Positions 56,306 through 64,000 of a stretch of 64,000 nucleotides of DNA are shown in pieces; the stretch's first letter is position 1, and each line of letters starts with the position of its first letter. Both the position numbers and the translations under genes were made by a program. The notes beneath the pieces were generated by a model. The model ran no database searches. It saw only the letters and a list, made by a program, of their open reading frames with translations, and was not told where the DNA came from. This DNA is from Candidatus Altimarinota bacterium. Lineage in GTDB: Bacteria; Patescibacteriota; Gracilibacteria; BD1-5; UBA6164. The stretch lies in contig JABWCI010000005.1 in assembly GCA_013368515.1 (NCBI GenBank), forward strand, positions 1 through 64,000, given 5' to 3'.

Positions 56306-56956
56306 ATGAATCAAATAGTAAAGGATAAGATGGCTAGAGAAATAATGGTTGTAAGAAATGATAAAATATTTTCTGATATAGTTAGAAAAAGTAAGTTTTA
56401 TAACAATGATGAAAGTAATTTTGAAAAAAAGATTCTTGATAATTATGAATATATGGTTAGATGAAATGCAGAAATAAATTTTGAGTACAAACAACCAATT
56501 CCATACTGAATAGTTTTAAATGAAAATAATCAAGTGTTTGTTTACAAAAGATGATGAAGTTGAAGTAATGCATGAGAACATAGGTTGCATAGTAAGATAG
56601 CTATTTGAGTATGATGACATATAGAAAAAGAAGATGAAAACTTGTCTAATCCAATAAGTGAATCTTTGATTAGAGAAGTAGAAGAAGAATTAAATATAAA
56701 AGAAAATGATATATTGAGTGTAGAAGCTATTTGATATATAAATAATGAAACAGATGAAGTTTCGAAAGTTCATATTTGAGTTGCATATATTATAAAAATA
56801 CATAATTCAAATTTTGAATTACTTGATGGAGAATTAGATAATTGAGAATTTTTAAGTATTGAAAAATTACAAGAAATGATTGATTCTTGAAAATATGATG
56901 TTGAAGCATGGACAAAAATAGTTTTTGAACCAGTAAAAAAATATTTAACAAAATAA
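56306..56956 (+). CDS. NUDIX hydrolase
   Basis: A 216-residue protein with a complete Nudix box: GGHIEKEDENLSNPISES, then LIREVEEELNI (G-x5-E-x7-REUXEE-x-G pattern, with an insertion between the Gly and the Arg-Glu). It resembles phosphoesterases such as YfcD/MutT-type proteins; the substrate is not predictable. The final WTKIVFEPVKKYL is like IDI/YfcD-type ends. Confidence 0.82.
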
Positions 56957-56981
56957 AAAAGACTTTTAAAAGTCTTTTTTT
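56955..56981 (+). terminator. Terminator after the NUDIX gene
   Basis: A 26-bp perfect palindrome (AAAAAAGACTTTT and complement) followed by T residues. Confidence 0.85.
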
Positions 56982-57034
56982 GCTTTAAAAATATTAAAAT
57001 GTTAAAATACTATTATATTATTTTAATATAAAAT

Positions 57035-58339
57035 ATGGAATTATTAGATTTTACACATACTTGGGTTTGATATCTTTCACTCATTATTTTTATAGTTTCA
57101 TACTATTTTATAGCTAGAGAAGAGGCATATCATCTAAACAAAGCTAAACCTGCACTTTTTGCGGGTACTTCTATGTTTATAATTATCTGAATTTATTTTG
57201 TGTTAAATTGATTGGATACTCAACTTTTAAAATTAGAAACAGAAAAGCTCATCATAGAAATATCTGAAATATTTTTCTTTTTACTTGTTGCTATGACTTA
57301 TATAGAAGTCATGACAAATAGATGAGTTTTTGAAGTATTACAAAGAAAACTTTTTTATCATAAATTTACATATAAACAACTTTTTTGGATACTTTGATTA
57401 TTAGCTTTTTTTATATCTCCAATTGCAGATAATCTTACAACAGCACTTATATTATCAACAGTAGCTTTAAGTATTTCTAAAAATCCAAAAATAATTGTCC
57501 CAATTGCTATAATTATAGTTGTCTGAGCAAATTCAGGTGGAGCTTGGAGTCCATTTTGAGATATAACTACACTTATGACTTGGACATCATGAAAAGCAAG
57601 TTTTTGAGAATTTTTATTATTATTTTTTCCATCTTTTATAGGATTCTTAACTACAGCATTTTTATTATCAATTTTTATTCCAAATACTATACCTGAATCT
57701 AAAACAAAAATAGTTAATGTTTCATTAAAACCTTGAGCAAAAAAAGTTATATTTTTAGGTCTTTTTACTATATTTATATCAGTTGTAATTCATAATTATT
57801 TTGATATACCTGCTATGTGGTGAATGATGTTTTGACTTTCATTGCTACATTTGCTTAGCTATCACTCAAATAAACTTCATAGAGACTTATCTTTTAATGT
57901 TTACAAAAATATAAAAAGAACCGAAATAGATACTTTGTTATTTTTCTTTTGAATATTATCTATAATTTGAGCATTGGATTTCTTATGATATCTAAAATAT
58001 ATTACCAATTTTTATGATTATTTTTGATTTTTTAATTCAAATATAATTATATGACTTTTATCATCAGTAGTTGATAATATACCAGTTATGAGTGCTGTTT
58101 TAAAATCAGACATAGATATGGATACTATAAATTGGTTAATGCTTACATTAACAGTCTGAATTTGATGAAGTTTAATTAGTTTTTGAAGTGCAGCAGGTAT
58201 ATGAGTAATGTGAAAAATGAAATGAATATATACATTTTCATCACATATGAGGTATTTCTCAATTATACTTTTATGATATTTTGTTTCTATTTGAGTTTTT
58301 TATATAGAATTTTATCTATTAAATATTTTACAAAAATAA
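57035..58339 (+). CDS. nhaD: Na+/H+ antiporter NhaD
   Basis: A 434-residue polytopic antiporter of the NhaD/ArsB superfamily. FFISPIADNLTTALIL, ANSGGAWSPFGDITTLMTW and SSVVDNIPVMSAVL match the repeated motifs of this family. About 11-12 membrane segments. It would export sodium for pH or sodium balance. It has no obvious partner genes. Confidence 0.88.
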
Positions 58340-58366
58340 GATAAGCAAAGCTTATCTTATTTTATT
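58333..58366. terminator. Bidirectional terminator between nhaD and radA
   Basis: AAAATAAGATAAGC and complement with loop AAA; overlaps both stop codons. Confidence 0.85.
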
Positions 58367-59673
58367 TTTGAAGTTAATTCATTAACAGATTTTATCTTTA
58401 TTATTTCTATTTCACTAGATTTTATATCACATTCTGGGATAAATATCTTTTTAAATCACATTTTTATAGCTTCTTTTACTCTTTTTTCTAGATGAATTGG
58501 TTTTTTAACTTTTCAAGTTAGAGATATTTCTCATATATAAATAGTATCTTTTGATAAACTTAGATTATTTTTACTAGATATAATTGAAGCTGCAAGTGAT
58601 AAATCTACACCGGGTTCTTCTACTTTTAATCATCTAGCAATGTTGGTATATACATCATAAGCTTCTAGTTTTACAGGAGTATATTTTCATAAAACTGCAA
58701 CTATTAAATCAAGTTTAGATGAGTTTATACCTCTAGAACTTCTTTTTGGATAACCAAATTTTGTATATGTAGTTAAACTTTCAGTTTCTATTATAAGTGG
58801 TCTTGTTCACTCTATAGTTATTGATAAACTAGATCAAATTGTAGCTTCAGTTGAGTTTACAAAATCAAGTCATGGATTTTTTAAATCAGATAATCAATTT
58901 TCATTCATAGTGAAAATACCTATTTCACTTGTTGCTCAAAATCTATTTTTTAGTGCTCTTAAAATCCTTAAATTATCGTATTTATCTCACTCAAAATATA
59001 AAACTGTATCAACCATATGTTCTAGTGTTTTTGGTCATGCTAAGTTTCAATCTTTTGTTATATGTCATATAATAAATACAGAAGTATTACTTGTTTTAGC
59101 AAAAGCTACAAGTAATTCACTTATATATCTTACTTGGCTTACACTTCAAGCAACTCAAGTTACATTATTTGAATGCATAACTGAAATAGAGTCAATAATT
59201 ACTATTTCAGATTTATTTTTACTAAGAGTTTCCAATATGTCTTCGATGCAACTTTCAGCCAGTATTTTCATATTGTTTCAAGTAACTCAAAGTCTTTTTG
59301 CTCTATCTGCTATTTGATATGCTGTTTCTTCTCATGAAATATAAACTATATTTTCATTTACAAGAGATGCCAATTGTAAAGTAATAGTAGATTTTCAAAT
59401 ACCAGGTTCTCATGATAATAAAACAACACTTCATGGTACTATTCATCATCATAAAACATTGTTTAATTCTAGAGATTTAGTTATGATTTTGACTTCTTTA
59501 TTTTCTTTTATTACATCTCATAAATTAGCAAGAATTTTTGCTTCTCATTTTTGTCATCATTTATCATTTAATTTAGCTTCTTTAAACTCGCTTAGAGTAT
59601 TCCATTCACGACAAAAAGTACATTGACCAGTCCATTTTAAACTCTCATTTCAGCAATTACTACATAAATACAT
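58357..59673 (-). CDS. radA: DNA repair protein RadA (Sms)
   Basis: RecA-like branch-migration ATPase, 438 residues. The N-terminal zinc finger is present (CSNCGNESLKWTGQCTFC). Walker A is LSGEPGIGKSTITLQLA; Walker B SEIVIIDSISVM; the Sms-type KNRFGATSEIGIFTM segment follows. The C-terminal Lon-like domain has LGKYTPVKLEAYDVYTN and GEISLTGKVKKP. All hallmarks are intact. Confidence 0.95.
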
Positions 59674-59741
59674 ATACAAAAAATTATGCAAATATTTTAA
59701 ATAAGTATATATATTGTATATAATAAATCAAGAGAAAAAAA

Positions 59742-59769
59742 ATAAATTGGATTTTTAAATCCAATTTAT
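59742..59769 (-). terminator. Terminator after the VanZ-like gene
   Basis: ATAAATTGGATTT / AAATCCAATTTAT with T residues on the minus strand. Confidence 0.7.
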
Positions 59770-59780
59770 CTAAAAAATTT

Positions 59781-60320
59781 TTAATTTTCAATACTTTTTT
59801 TAAATAACCTAAAAATACAAAATCATATAATAAACCCCAATGTATTTAATATTATATCATCAATATCTGTAACTTTATAATTAAATCACAATATTATAGA
59901 AATAATAAATTGAGTTGTTTCTATAAATAAAGTTCAAAATATTCATATAGATAAAGTTTTTTTAAAATTACTTTTATTTTTCCATATAAATGGAATCAAA
60001 AATCATAAAGGAATAAATATAATAATATTTCATATTACTTGTTTAGATTTAATTATTAGAGGTAAATTTTTATTTAATAATATATCTAAAATAGAATTAA
60101 AAGGTATAAAATTATTTGTATCAGTTATATATGTAGATATTTCTTTTAATCAAGCAATTGGTATTGGAAATAATGTAACTGCTAAAAGGGAAGTAATGTA
60201 AATATAAAAAATAGTATAAATTAATATGTTTTTTAATTTACTTCTTTTTATTAAAAATATAACAAGTAAAATGATATAAATGGGTATTGAAATTATGTAT
60301 AAAAATTCAAAATCTAGCAT
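59781..60320 (-). CDS. VanZ-like membrane protein
   Basis: A 179-residue protein with about five hydrophobic segments. The VanZ pattern is visible: NNFIPFNSILDIL, GNIIIFIPLGFLIPFIW, GTLFIETTQFII and TDIDDIILNTLGFIIG. VanZ proteins affect teicoplanin tolerance in enterococci; a general role is unknown. Confidence 0.82.
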
Positions 60321-60441
60321 ATAAATATATTAATTAATAATTTTATTTTAAATTAATTAATATATTTACTAAATCAAATTATTTTTATATTTTACATATT
60401 TGAGTATAATAAAACAGATTTTATATAATTAATTTAAATTA

Positions 60442-61047
60442 ATGAATTTAATTGATGAAATAGAACAATTTAAGAATATACAAAAATTAAAATTTACTTA
60501 TAGATTTTCTTGAAGGACTTTAAATTGAGAAAAAGAATCAACAGCAGAACACACTTGGTGTATGTTTGTTGTTGCAGATTATCTGTTAGAAAAATTGAAT
60601 CAAATATGTCCTTGAAAATATAATTTAGATAAACTAAAAATATATGAAATGATAGTGTATCATGATTTAATTGAATCTGAAACTTGAGATGTAGATTTAG
60701 ATCCTAGTGCTTCGGAATTGCATAAAACTAAAGCACAAATAGAAAAAGAAGCATTTCCAATATTTTTAGACAAAATTCCAAAAGAATTAAGAAAAATTTA
60801 TTCAGAAAAAATAGATGAATATGAAAAAAGAGAAACTATTGAAAGTAAATTTGTAAAATTAGTTGATGTTATAGAAGCTGAATATCAAAGTATTTTTTAT
60901 AAATATTTACGGAAAAATTGGAGTAGAGATTTTTATATACAAAAAAGAGAAAAATATCATGATTATTTCCCAGAGTTAAAATTTATATTTTTCGATATGT
61001 TAGATTATCTTGATGAAAATAATTATTTTAATCAAGATAATTCTTAA
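60442..61047 (+). CDS. HD-domain hydrolase (YfbR/HDDC2-like)
   Basis: A 201-residue protein of the HD superfamily. His and Asp ligands are visible in KESTAEHTWCMFVVADYLL, IVYHDLIESETGDVD and the later ESKFVKLVDVIEAEYQS. Relatives are 5'-deoxynucleotidases. One Arg/Trp-ambiguous CGG codon is at 60910-60912. It is followed by the OB-fold gene 28 bases on. Confidence 0.85.
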
Positions 61048-61075
61048 ATAATTAATTATAATTAAAAACATTTTT

Positions 61076-61693
61076 ATGAAACAACAACAAGAAAAAATAG
61101 TATGAAAATTTCAATGAGGTGAAACTTTTGGGTTTTTAATTCCAGAAGATAGAGATTATTATGGAGGGGATTTTTATGTAAAAAAAGCTCATTTTTGACT
61201 TGCAGAAACTGGCGATAAAGTAGAATGAGTTGAGATTAAATCAACTTGAAAAAAACCAGAAGCTAGAATAACAAGAGTATTTTGAAAAGAAAAACCAATT
61301 GAACAAGAATTTGTTGAGTGAATTTATAGTAAAGGTGAATGAAATTTTGGTTTTATAGATGTAGAATGATTAGAAAAAGGTTTTTTTGTTTATGGTGATA
61401 AGAGAAATGGAGCAAAAGATGGAGATAAAGTTAAAGCTCAAATAATAGAATTTAAAGGTAAAAAAGAAGCAATAGTAGTAAAAGTATTTTCTGATACTCT
61501 TTGAACTGTAATAGGTAGATTTAAAGACAGCAATAAATTTGGTTTTGTTATACCTGATGAAACTAAAAATAATGATGTTTTTATTCCAGGTCATAGAAAA
61601 AATTGAGCAAATGATTGAGATATGGTTGAGGCAAAAATTGTTAAAACTTGATGAAAAAATAGAGAAGGTATTATTTTGAGAATAATAGACTAA
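61076..61693 (+). CDS. Tandem OB-fold (RNase R N-terminal-like) protein without a nuclease domain
   Basis: A 205-residue protein made of three related OB/cold-shock-like units: GETFGFLIPEDRDYYGGDF, GEGNFGFIDVEGLEKGFFV and SNKFGFVIPDETKNNDVF, each followed by GD-x-V(E/K). The same layout opens the RNase R gene at 63315. The RNB catalytic domain is absent, and a stop and terminator follow. It could be a stand-alone RNA-binding factor or an antagonist/partner of RNase R. Confidence 0.75.
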
Positions 61694-61727
61694 AAAATCC
61701 CGATTTTATCGGGATTTTTTAGTCTAT
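61685..61727. terminator. Bidirectional terminator with stop codons in both arms
   Basis: 20-base perfect arms with a TTT loop; the two convergent genes both end in I-D-stop within it. Confidence 0.85.
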
Positions 61728-62615
61728 ATCAAATTTAGATTTTCTTATATCATAAACTAGAGTTAATTTATTTTCATTGTTATAAAAAGTTATTTTAGTT
61801 CAATTTATTTGGATAATTTTTCAAATTCAAAGATATGTCATTTTTCATCAAACTTTTAATACTGTATTATTTCTTAAGTCTATTAAGAATAGATCTTCTC
61901 ATATAAAATTAATAACTATATTTTCTTTAATCTCTATAAAACTATTTCAGTACAATAAAAATAAACTTTCATTTCATGTTCAAACAAATATATAGTTACT
62001 TTCTTCTTCTTGTTGAAACTCTAGTCTTTCTTTTGATTTAATAATTATTTCATTTGTAGATTTATCTATTATTATATACATTCAAGACCTTAAATCTATT
62101 CATAATAAATATTCATCAGTTTCATCTATAAACTCTATATATTTATACTTTTCTATAGTTTCTTTTTTTCATCTATTTCTAAATTTTAAAAATTTCTCAT
62201 TATCTCAATCTATATCTACTTTTCATCTGATATTTTTATTTTGTATCTTTCTTTTTTTTCAGATATTTACTCTTAAGTATTTATTTCATTCATACATTAG
62301 TTCATCTGCTCATAAATCTAGTATATATATAACTTTTGATTTATTCATAAAACAAACAAAACTAGAAAGCATATTTTGATATTCTAAATTTTTTAGTTTT
62401 TCTCTTTTTCAAGTAAAGCTAGAAATAGTTTGATTATATTTTAAAATAAATTCTTTTGAAGTTATAAAATCATATAATAAATTTAATTCATCATCACTTA
62501 CTTTTTCTATAGCTTTTACTCTTTTAAATAAGCTTAATAAGTATTCTTTATTTTCTATTCCTAGATCTAAAATTATTTGTTCAAACAAGTCACTTGTTTC
62601 ACTTGAATGAATCAT
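61719..62615 (-). CDS. Hypothetical protein
   Basis: A 298-residue soluble protein with an N-terminal helical part (MIHSSETSDLFEQIILDLG; SDDELNLLYDFITSKEFIL) and a beta-rich part with repeated IxF/YIxID-type strands (YIEFIDETDEYLLGIDLRSG; IFVGTGNESLFLLYGNSF), possibly a propeller fragment. I cannot name a family. It lies downstream of tRNA-Leu on the same strand. Confidence 0.6.
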
Positions 62616-62727
62616 AGCTTCAGAAGAATTACAATGAATTTTTATATAAAATTTAATATAGATTTAATATGTTTTTATAATAAAATATTATTAATATTTG
62701 TCAAAAGTAAATAAAATAAAACAAAAT

Positions 62728-62776
62728 AAAAACTATTCTACTATAATTTCTTTGAAATTACACTAGAATAGTTTTT
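62728..62776 (-). terminator. Terminator of the tRNA-Leu transcript
   Basis: AAAAACTATTCTA / TAGAATAGTTTTT outer stem with an inner AT stem, followed by T residues on the minus strand. It would end a tRNA-Leu transcript about 300 bases long that includes the two features below. The 62616-62727 stretch holds no gene and probably carries the promoter of the 61719 gene. Confidence 0.65.
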
Positions 62777-62777
62777 A

Positions 62778-62803
62778 TGGTGCTAGAGAGTGGGACTCGG
62801 CGC
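62778..62803 (-). pseudogene. 3'-terminal tRNA-Leu remnant with CCA
   Basis: On the minus strand GCGCC GAGTCCCACTCT then GCACCA repeats the end of the tRNA-Leu at 62951, with the 5' half of the T arm missing and a changed acceptor. No 5' half that could complete a cloverleaf is upstream. A stable GACCC-GAA-GGG hairpin adjoins it. Confidence 0.5.
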
Positions 62804-62840
62804 CCTTCGGGTCGGCCATTCGTTTTTATTAAGGTTGGTA

Positions 62841-62900
62841 CATCTCACTATCGTTCGATATAACTTTCCTTCCGACTCTTGATTTCATCAATCATCGCAA
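62841..62900 (-). repeat. Conserved element downstream of tRNA-Leu (copy B)
   Basis: About 60 bases matching copy A at 50306-50360 (GAGTCGGAA, AGTTA, ATCGA, GAGATG in the same order and spacing). Copy B has an extra small hairpin (TTGAT GAA ATCAA) where A has a few bases, the kind of change expected in a structured RNA. Confidence 0.55.
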
Positions 62901-62950
62901 GAGAAACTTAATTTTTGCTTTGCAAAAAACCTCTATTCGAGTTAAAAAAT

Positions 62951-63034
62951 TGGTGCCCAGAGTGGGACTCGAACCCACACGGCGCAAACCAGAGGATTTT
63001 GAGTCCTCCATGTCTACCATTTCATCACCTGGGC
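62951..63034 (-). tRNA. tRNA-Leu (anticodon CAA), CCA encoded
   Basis: Class II tRNA with a long variable arm. Acceptor GCCCAGG / TCTGGGC, discriminator A, encoded CCA. Anticodon arm GAGGA / TCCTC with loop CTCAAAA, anticodon CAA, reading UUG. Variable arm contains GGTTTGCGCC; T arm GTGGG TTCGAGT CCCAC. Confidence 0.92.
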
Positions 63035-63175
63035 AAAAAATGTTTGAAAAACTTCTAAATTATTCGTCAGATTACAATTTTATTTCAAACATTTACATTT
63101 GTAAATTTATTTCAATAAAATTTTATCTTCCTCTAATTTATCGTTTTTGAAAAATTTTTATATTTCAATATGGTT

Positions 63176-63216
63176 TAGCTTTATTAGTTACCCCCATAAA
63201 AAAGTAAAGCCATTAT
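63176..63216. other. Imperfect hairpin in the 63035-63314 intergenic region
   Basis: A 12-pair stem (TGGTTTAGCTTT against AAAGTAAAGCCA with one mismatch and wobbles) around a loop containing ACCCCC. No T run follows it. The rest of the region is AT-rich and should hold promoters for tRNA-Leu (minus) and rnr (plus); no gene seen. Confidence 0.3.
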
Positions 63217-63314
63217 ATAAAAACCAATTTTTTTTGCAAATTTTTCATTTATTTTTTTCTTTTATAAAAAAGTATGTTATAATTTTTAAGAAATATTATT
63301 TAAAATAAAAACAA

Positions 63315-64000
63315 ATGAAAAAAGCAGTAGGTATATTTCAAGCGAGGGATAGTTATGGTTTCGTGGTTCCAACTGATAAATCACTTCATAGTGGAGATTT
63401 TTTTATTGCTGGTTCAAATATGAACTGAGCATCAAATGGTGATTTAGTTGAAGTTGAAATATTTGATAAAAAATGATGAAAAAGCCAAGAAGCAAAAATA
63501 GTTGGTATATTAAAAGACAATAAAGATCACAAACTTAGTGAAACTAATGTTATATGAGTTTATTCTCAATGAAAATGAGATTTCTGATTTGTTGATGTAG
63601 AAACAGAAACTCCTACTGGAAAAACTAAAAAATGATATTTTGTATTTTCTAGAAATAAAAAAACTGCTCTTGATTGAGATATGGTTGAAGCTAGTATAAA
63701 AGTTCATAAAGGTAAAGAAGAAGCTGAAATAGTAAGAGTAATCGAAAGAAAAAAATGACTTGTAGTAGGTACTTATAAGATATGAAAAGAAGCCTTTGGT
63801 TTTGTTATTCCAAAAAATGAAAATGTAAAAAGTGATATATTTGTAGCTAGTACAAATGCTATGTGAGCTCATAATTGAGATATAGTTTGAGTTGAGATTA
63901 CAAAATGGACAGGAAAAAATCCAGAATGAGTTGTAAAAGAAATCATATCAAGAAAATGAAGTTTAGATAAAAGAGAAGAAGAAATATTGACTTTAGCAGT
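63315..64000 (+). CDS. rnr: Ribonuclease R, N-terminal part (runs off the window)
   Basis: 3'-5' exoribonuclease of the RNase II/R family. The 228 visible residues hold OB/cold-shock units (RDSYGFVVPTDKSLHSGDFF; GKGDFGFVDVETETPTGK; KEAFGFVIPKNENVKSDIF) and end with the linker (WTGKNPEGVVKEIISRKG) that normally precedes the RNB domain. The catalytic part lies beyond the window end. Confidence 0.85.

Noticed and set aside
58910-59317. 135-codon plus-strand ORF
   Set aside because: Antisense shadow of radA, whose Walker A/B and zinc finger are intact on the minus strand.
62850-62890. GTCGGAAGGAAAG string as an SRP RNA domain IV
   Set aside because: Only the GGAAGGA core is shared; the AGCAGCC side and pairing partner are missing.
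63176-63216. ACCCCC loop with a downstream A run as a preQ1 riboswitch
   Set aside because: No 5' GGG to form the P1 stem, and no queuosine gene follows.
63510-63872. 120-codon minus-strand ORF
   Set aside because: Antisense shadow of the RNase R gene; low-complexity Phe/Ser product.

Overview
This AT-rich, gene-dense window comes from a bacterium that reads UGA as glycine. TGA falls in frame at conserved glycines in almost every gene (the FtsZ GGGTGTG loop, P-loops of RecQ and PilB/PilT, the MnmA SGGVDS loop, Cys2-Gly3 of GlmS), and genes end only at TAA or TAG. UGA=Gly (translation table 25), with very low GC and small proteins, points to the Gracilibacteria (BD1-5) / Absconditabacteria (SR1) branch of the Patescibacteria (CPR). 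Read with the standard code, most genes here look broken. Shine-Dalgarno sequences are nearly absent, and most genes are separated or ended by strong AT-flanked hairpin terminators.

Layout. 1-4.8 kb: ftsA, ftsZ, nusA, rplI, ruvX. 4.9-19.5 kb: a sortase-type surface protein, then a type IV pilus (T4P) district with pilT, a major-type pilin, pilC, a PP2C/SpoIIE phosphatase, pilB and an acidic membrane protein carrying four copies of a short motif; hisS; then four prepilin-like or membrane-anchored surface proteins, one with a LamG-type and one with a discoidin-type module. 19.5-26 kb: a CNNM/CorC-type transporter, a nucleotidyltransferase, a rubredoxin-superoxide reductase fusion, a TraG/HerA-like ATPase and dnaJ. 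26-29.3 kb: two prepilins fused to binding modules, one with leucine-rich repeats (frameshifted), one with seven delta-60 repeats. 29.3-38 kb: recO, an RluA-family synthase, hrcA with a glycosyltransferase, mnmA, zupT with a Fur/Zur-like palindrome, and an unknown repeat protein. 38-44 kb: recQ, a second pilB, another prepilin and an LPVTG surface protein. 44-50 kb: secE-nusG-greA cluster, glmS. 50-56 kb: tRNA-Gln, rplU, a LysM/CHAP hydrolase, a third pilB-like ATPase, a membrane-anchored trypsin-like protease. 56-64 kb: NUDIX, nhaD, radA, VanZ-like, HD hydrolase, an OB-fold protein, tRNA-Leu and the start of RNase R.

The strongest theme is an elaborate T4P/pseudopilin surface apparatus: one retraction ATPase, three PilB-like ATPases, a platform protein, a phosphatase between pilB and pilC, and several prepilins whose C-termini are recognition modules. 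Together with the sortase-signal proteins, the CHAP hydrolase and the protease, this fits a cell that attaches to another cell (episymbiont or predator, as described for cultured members of this branch). That lifestyle is inference. Other notable items are terminator-like hairpins in the leaders of both nusA and secE-nusG, palindromic terminators that encode the ends of two convergent genes, and a sequence element repeated downstream of both tRNA genes. No CRISPR array, intact IS element, prophage or rRNA operon was seen.
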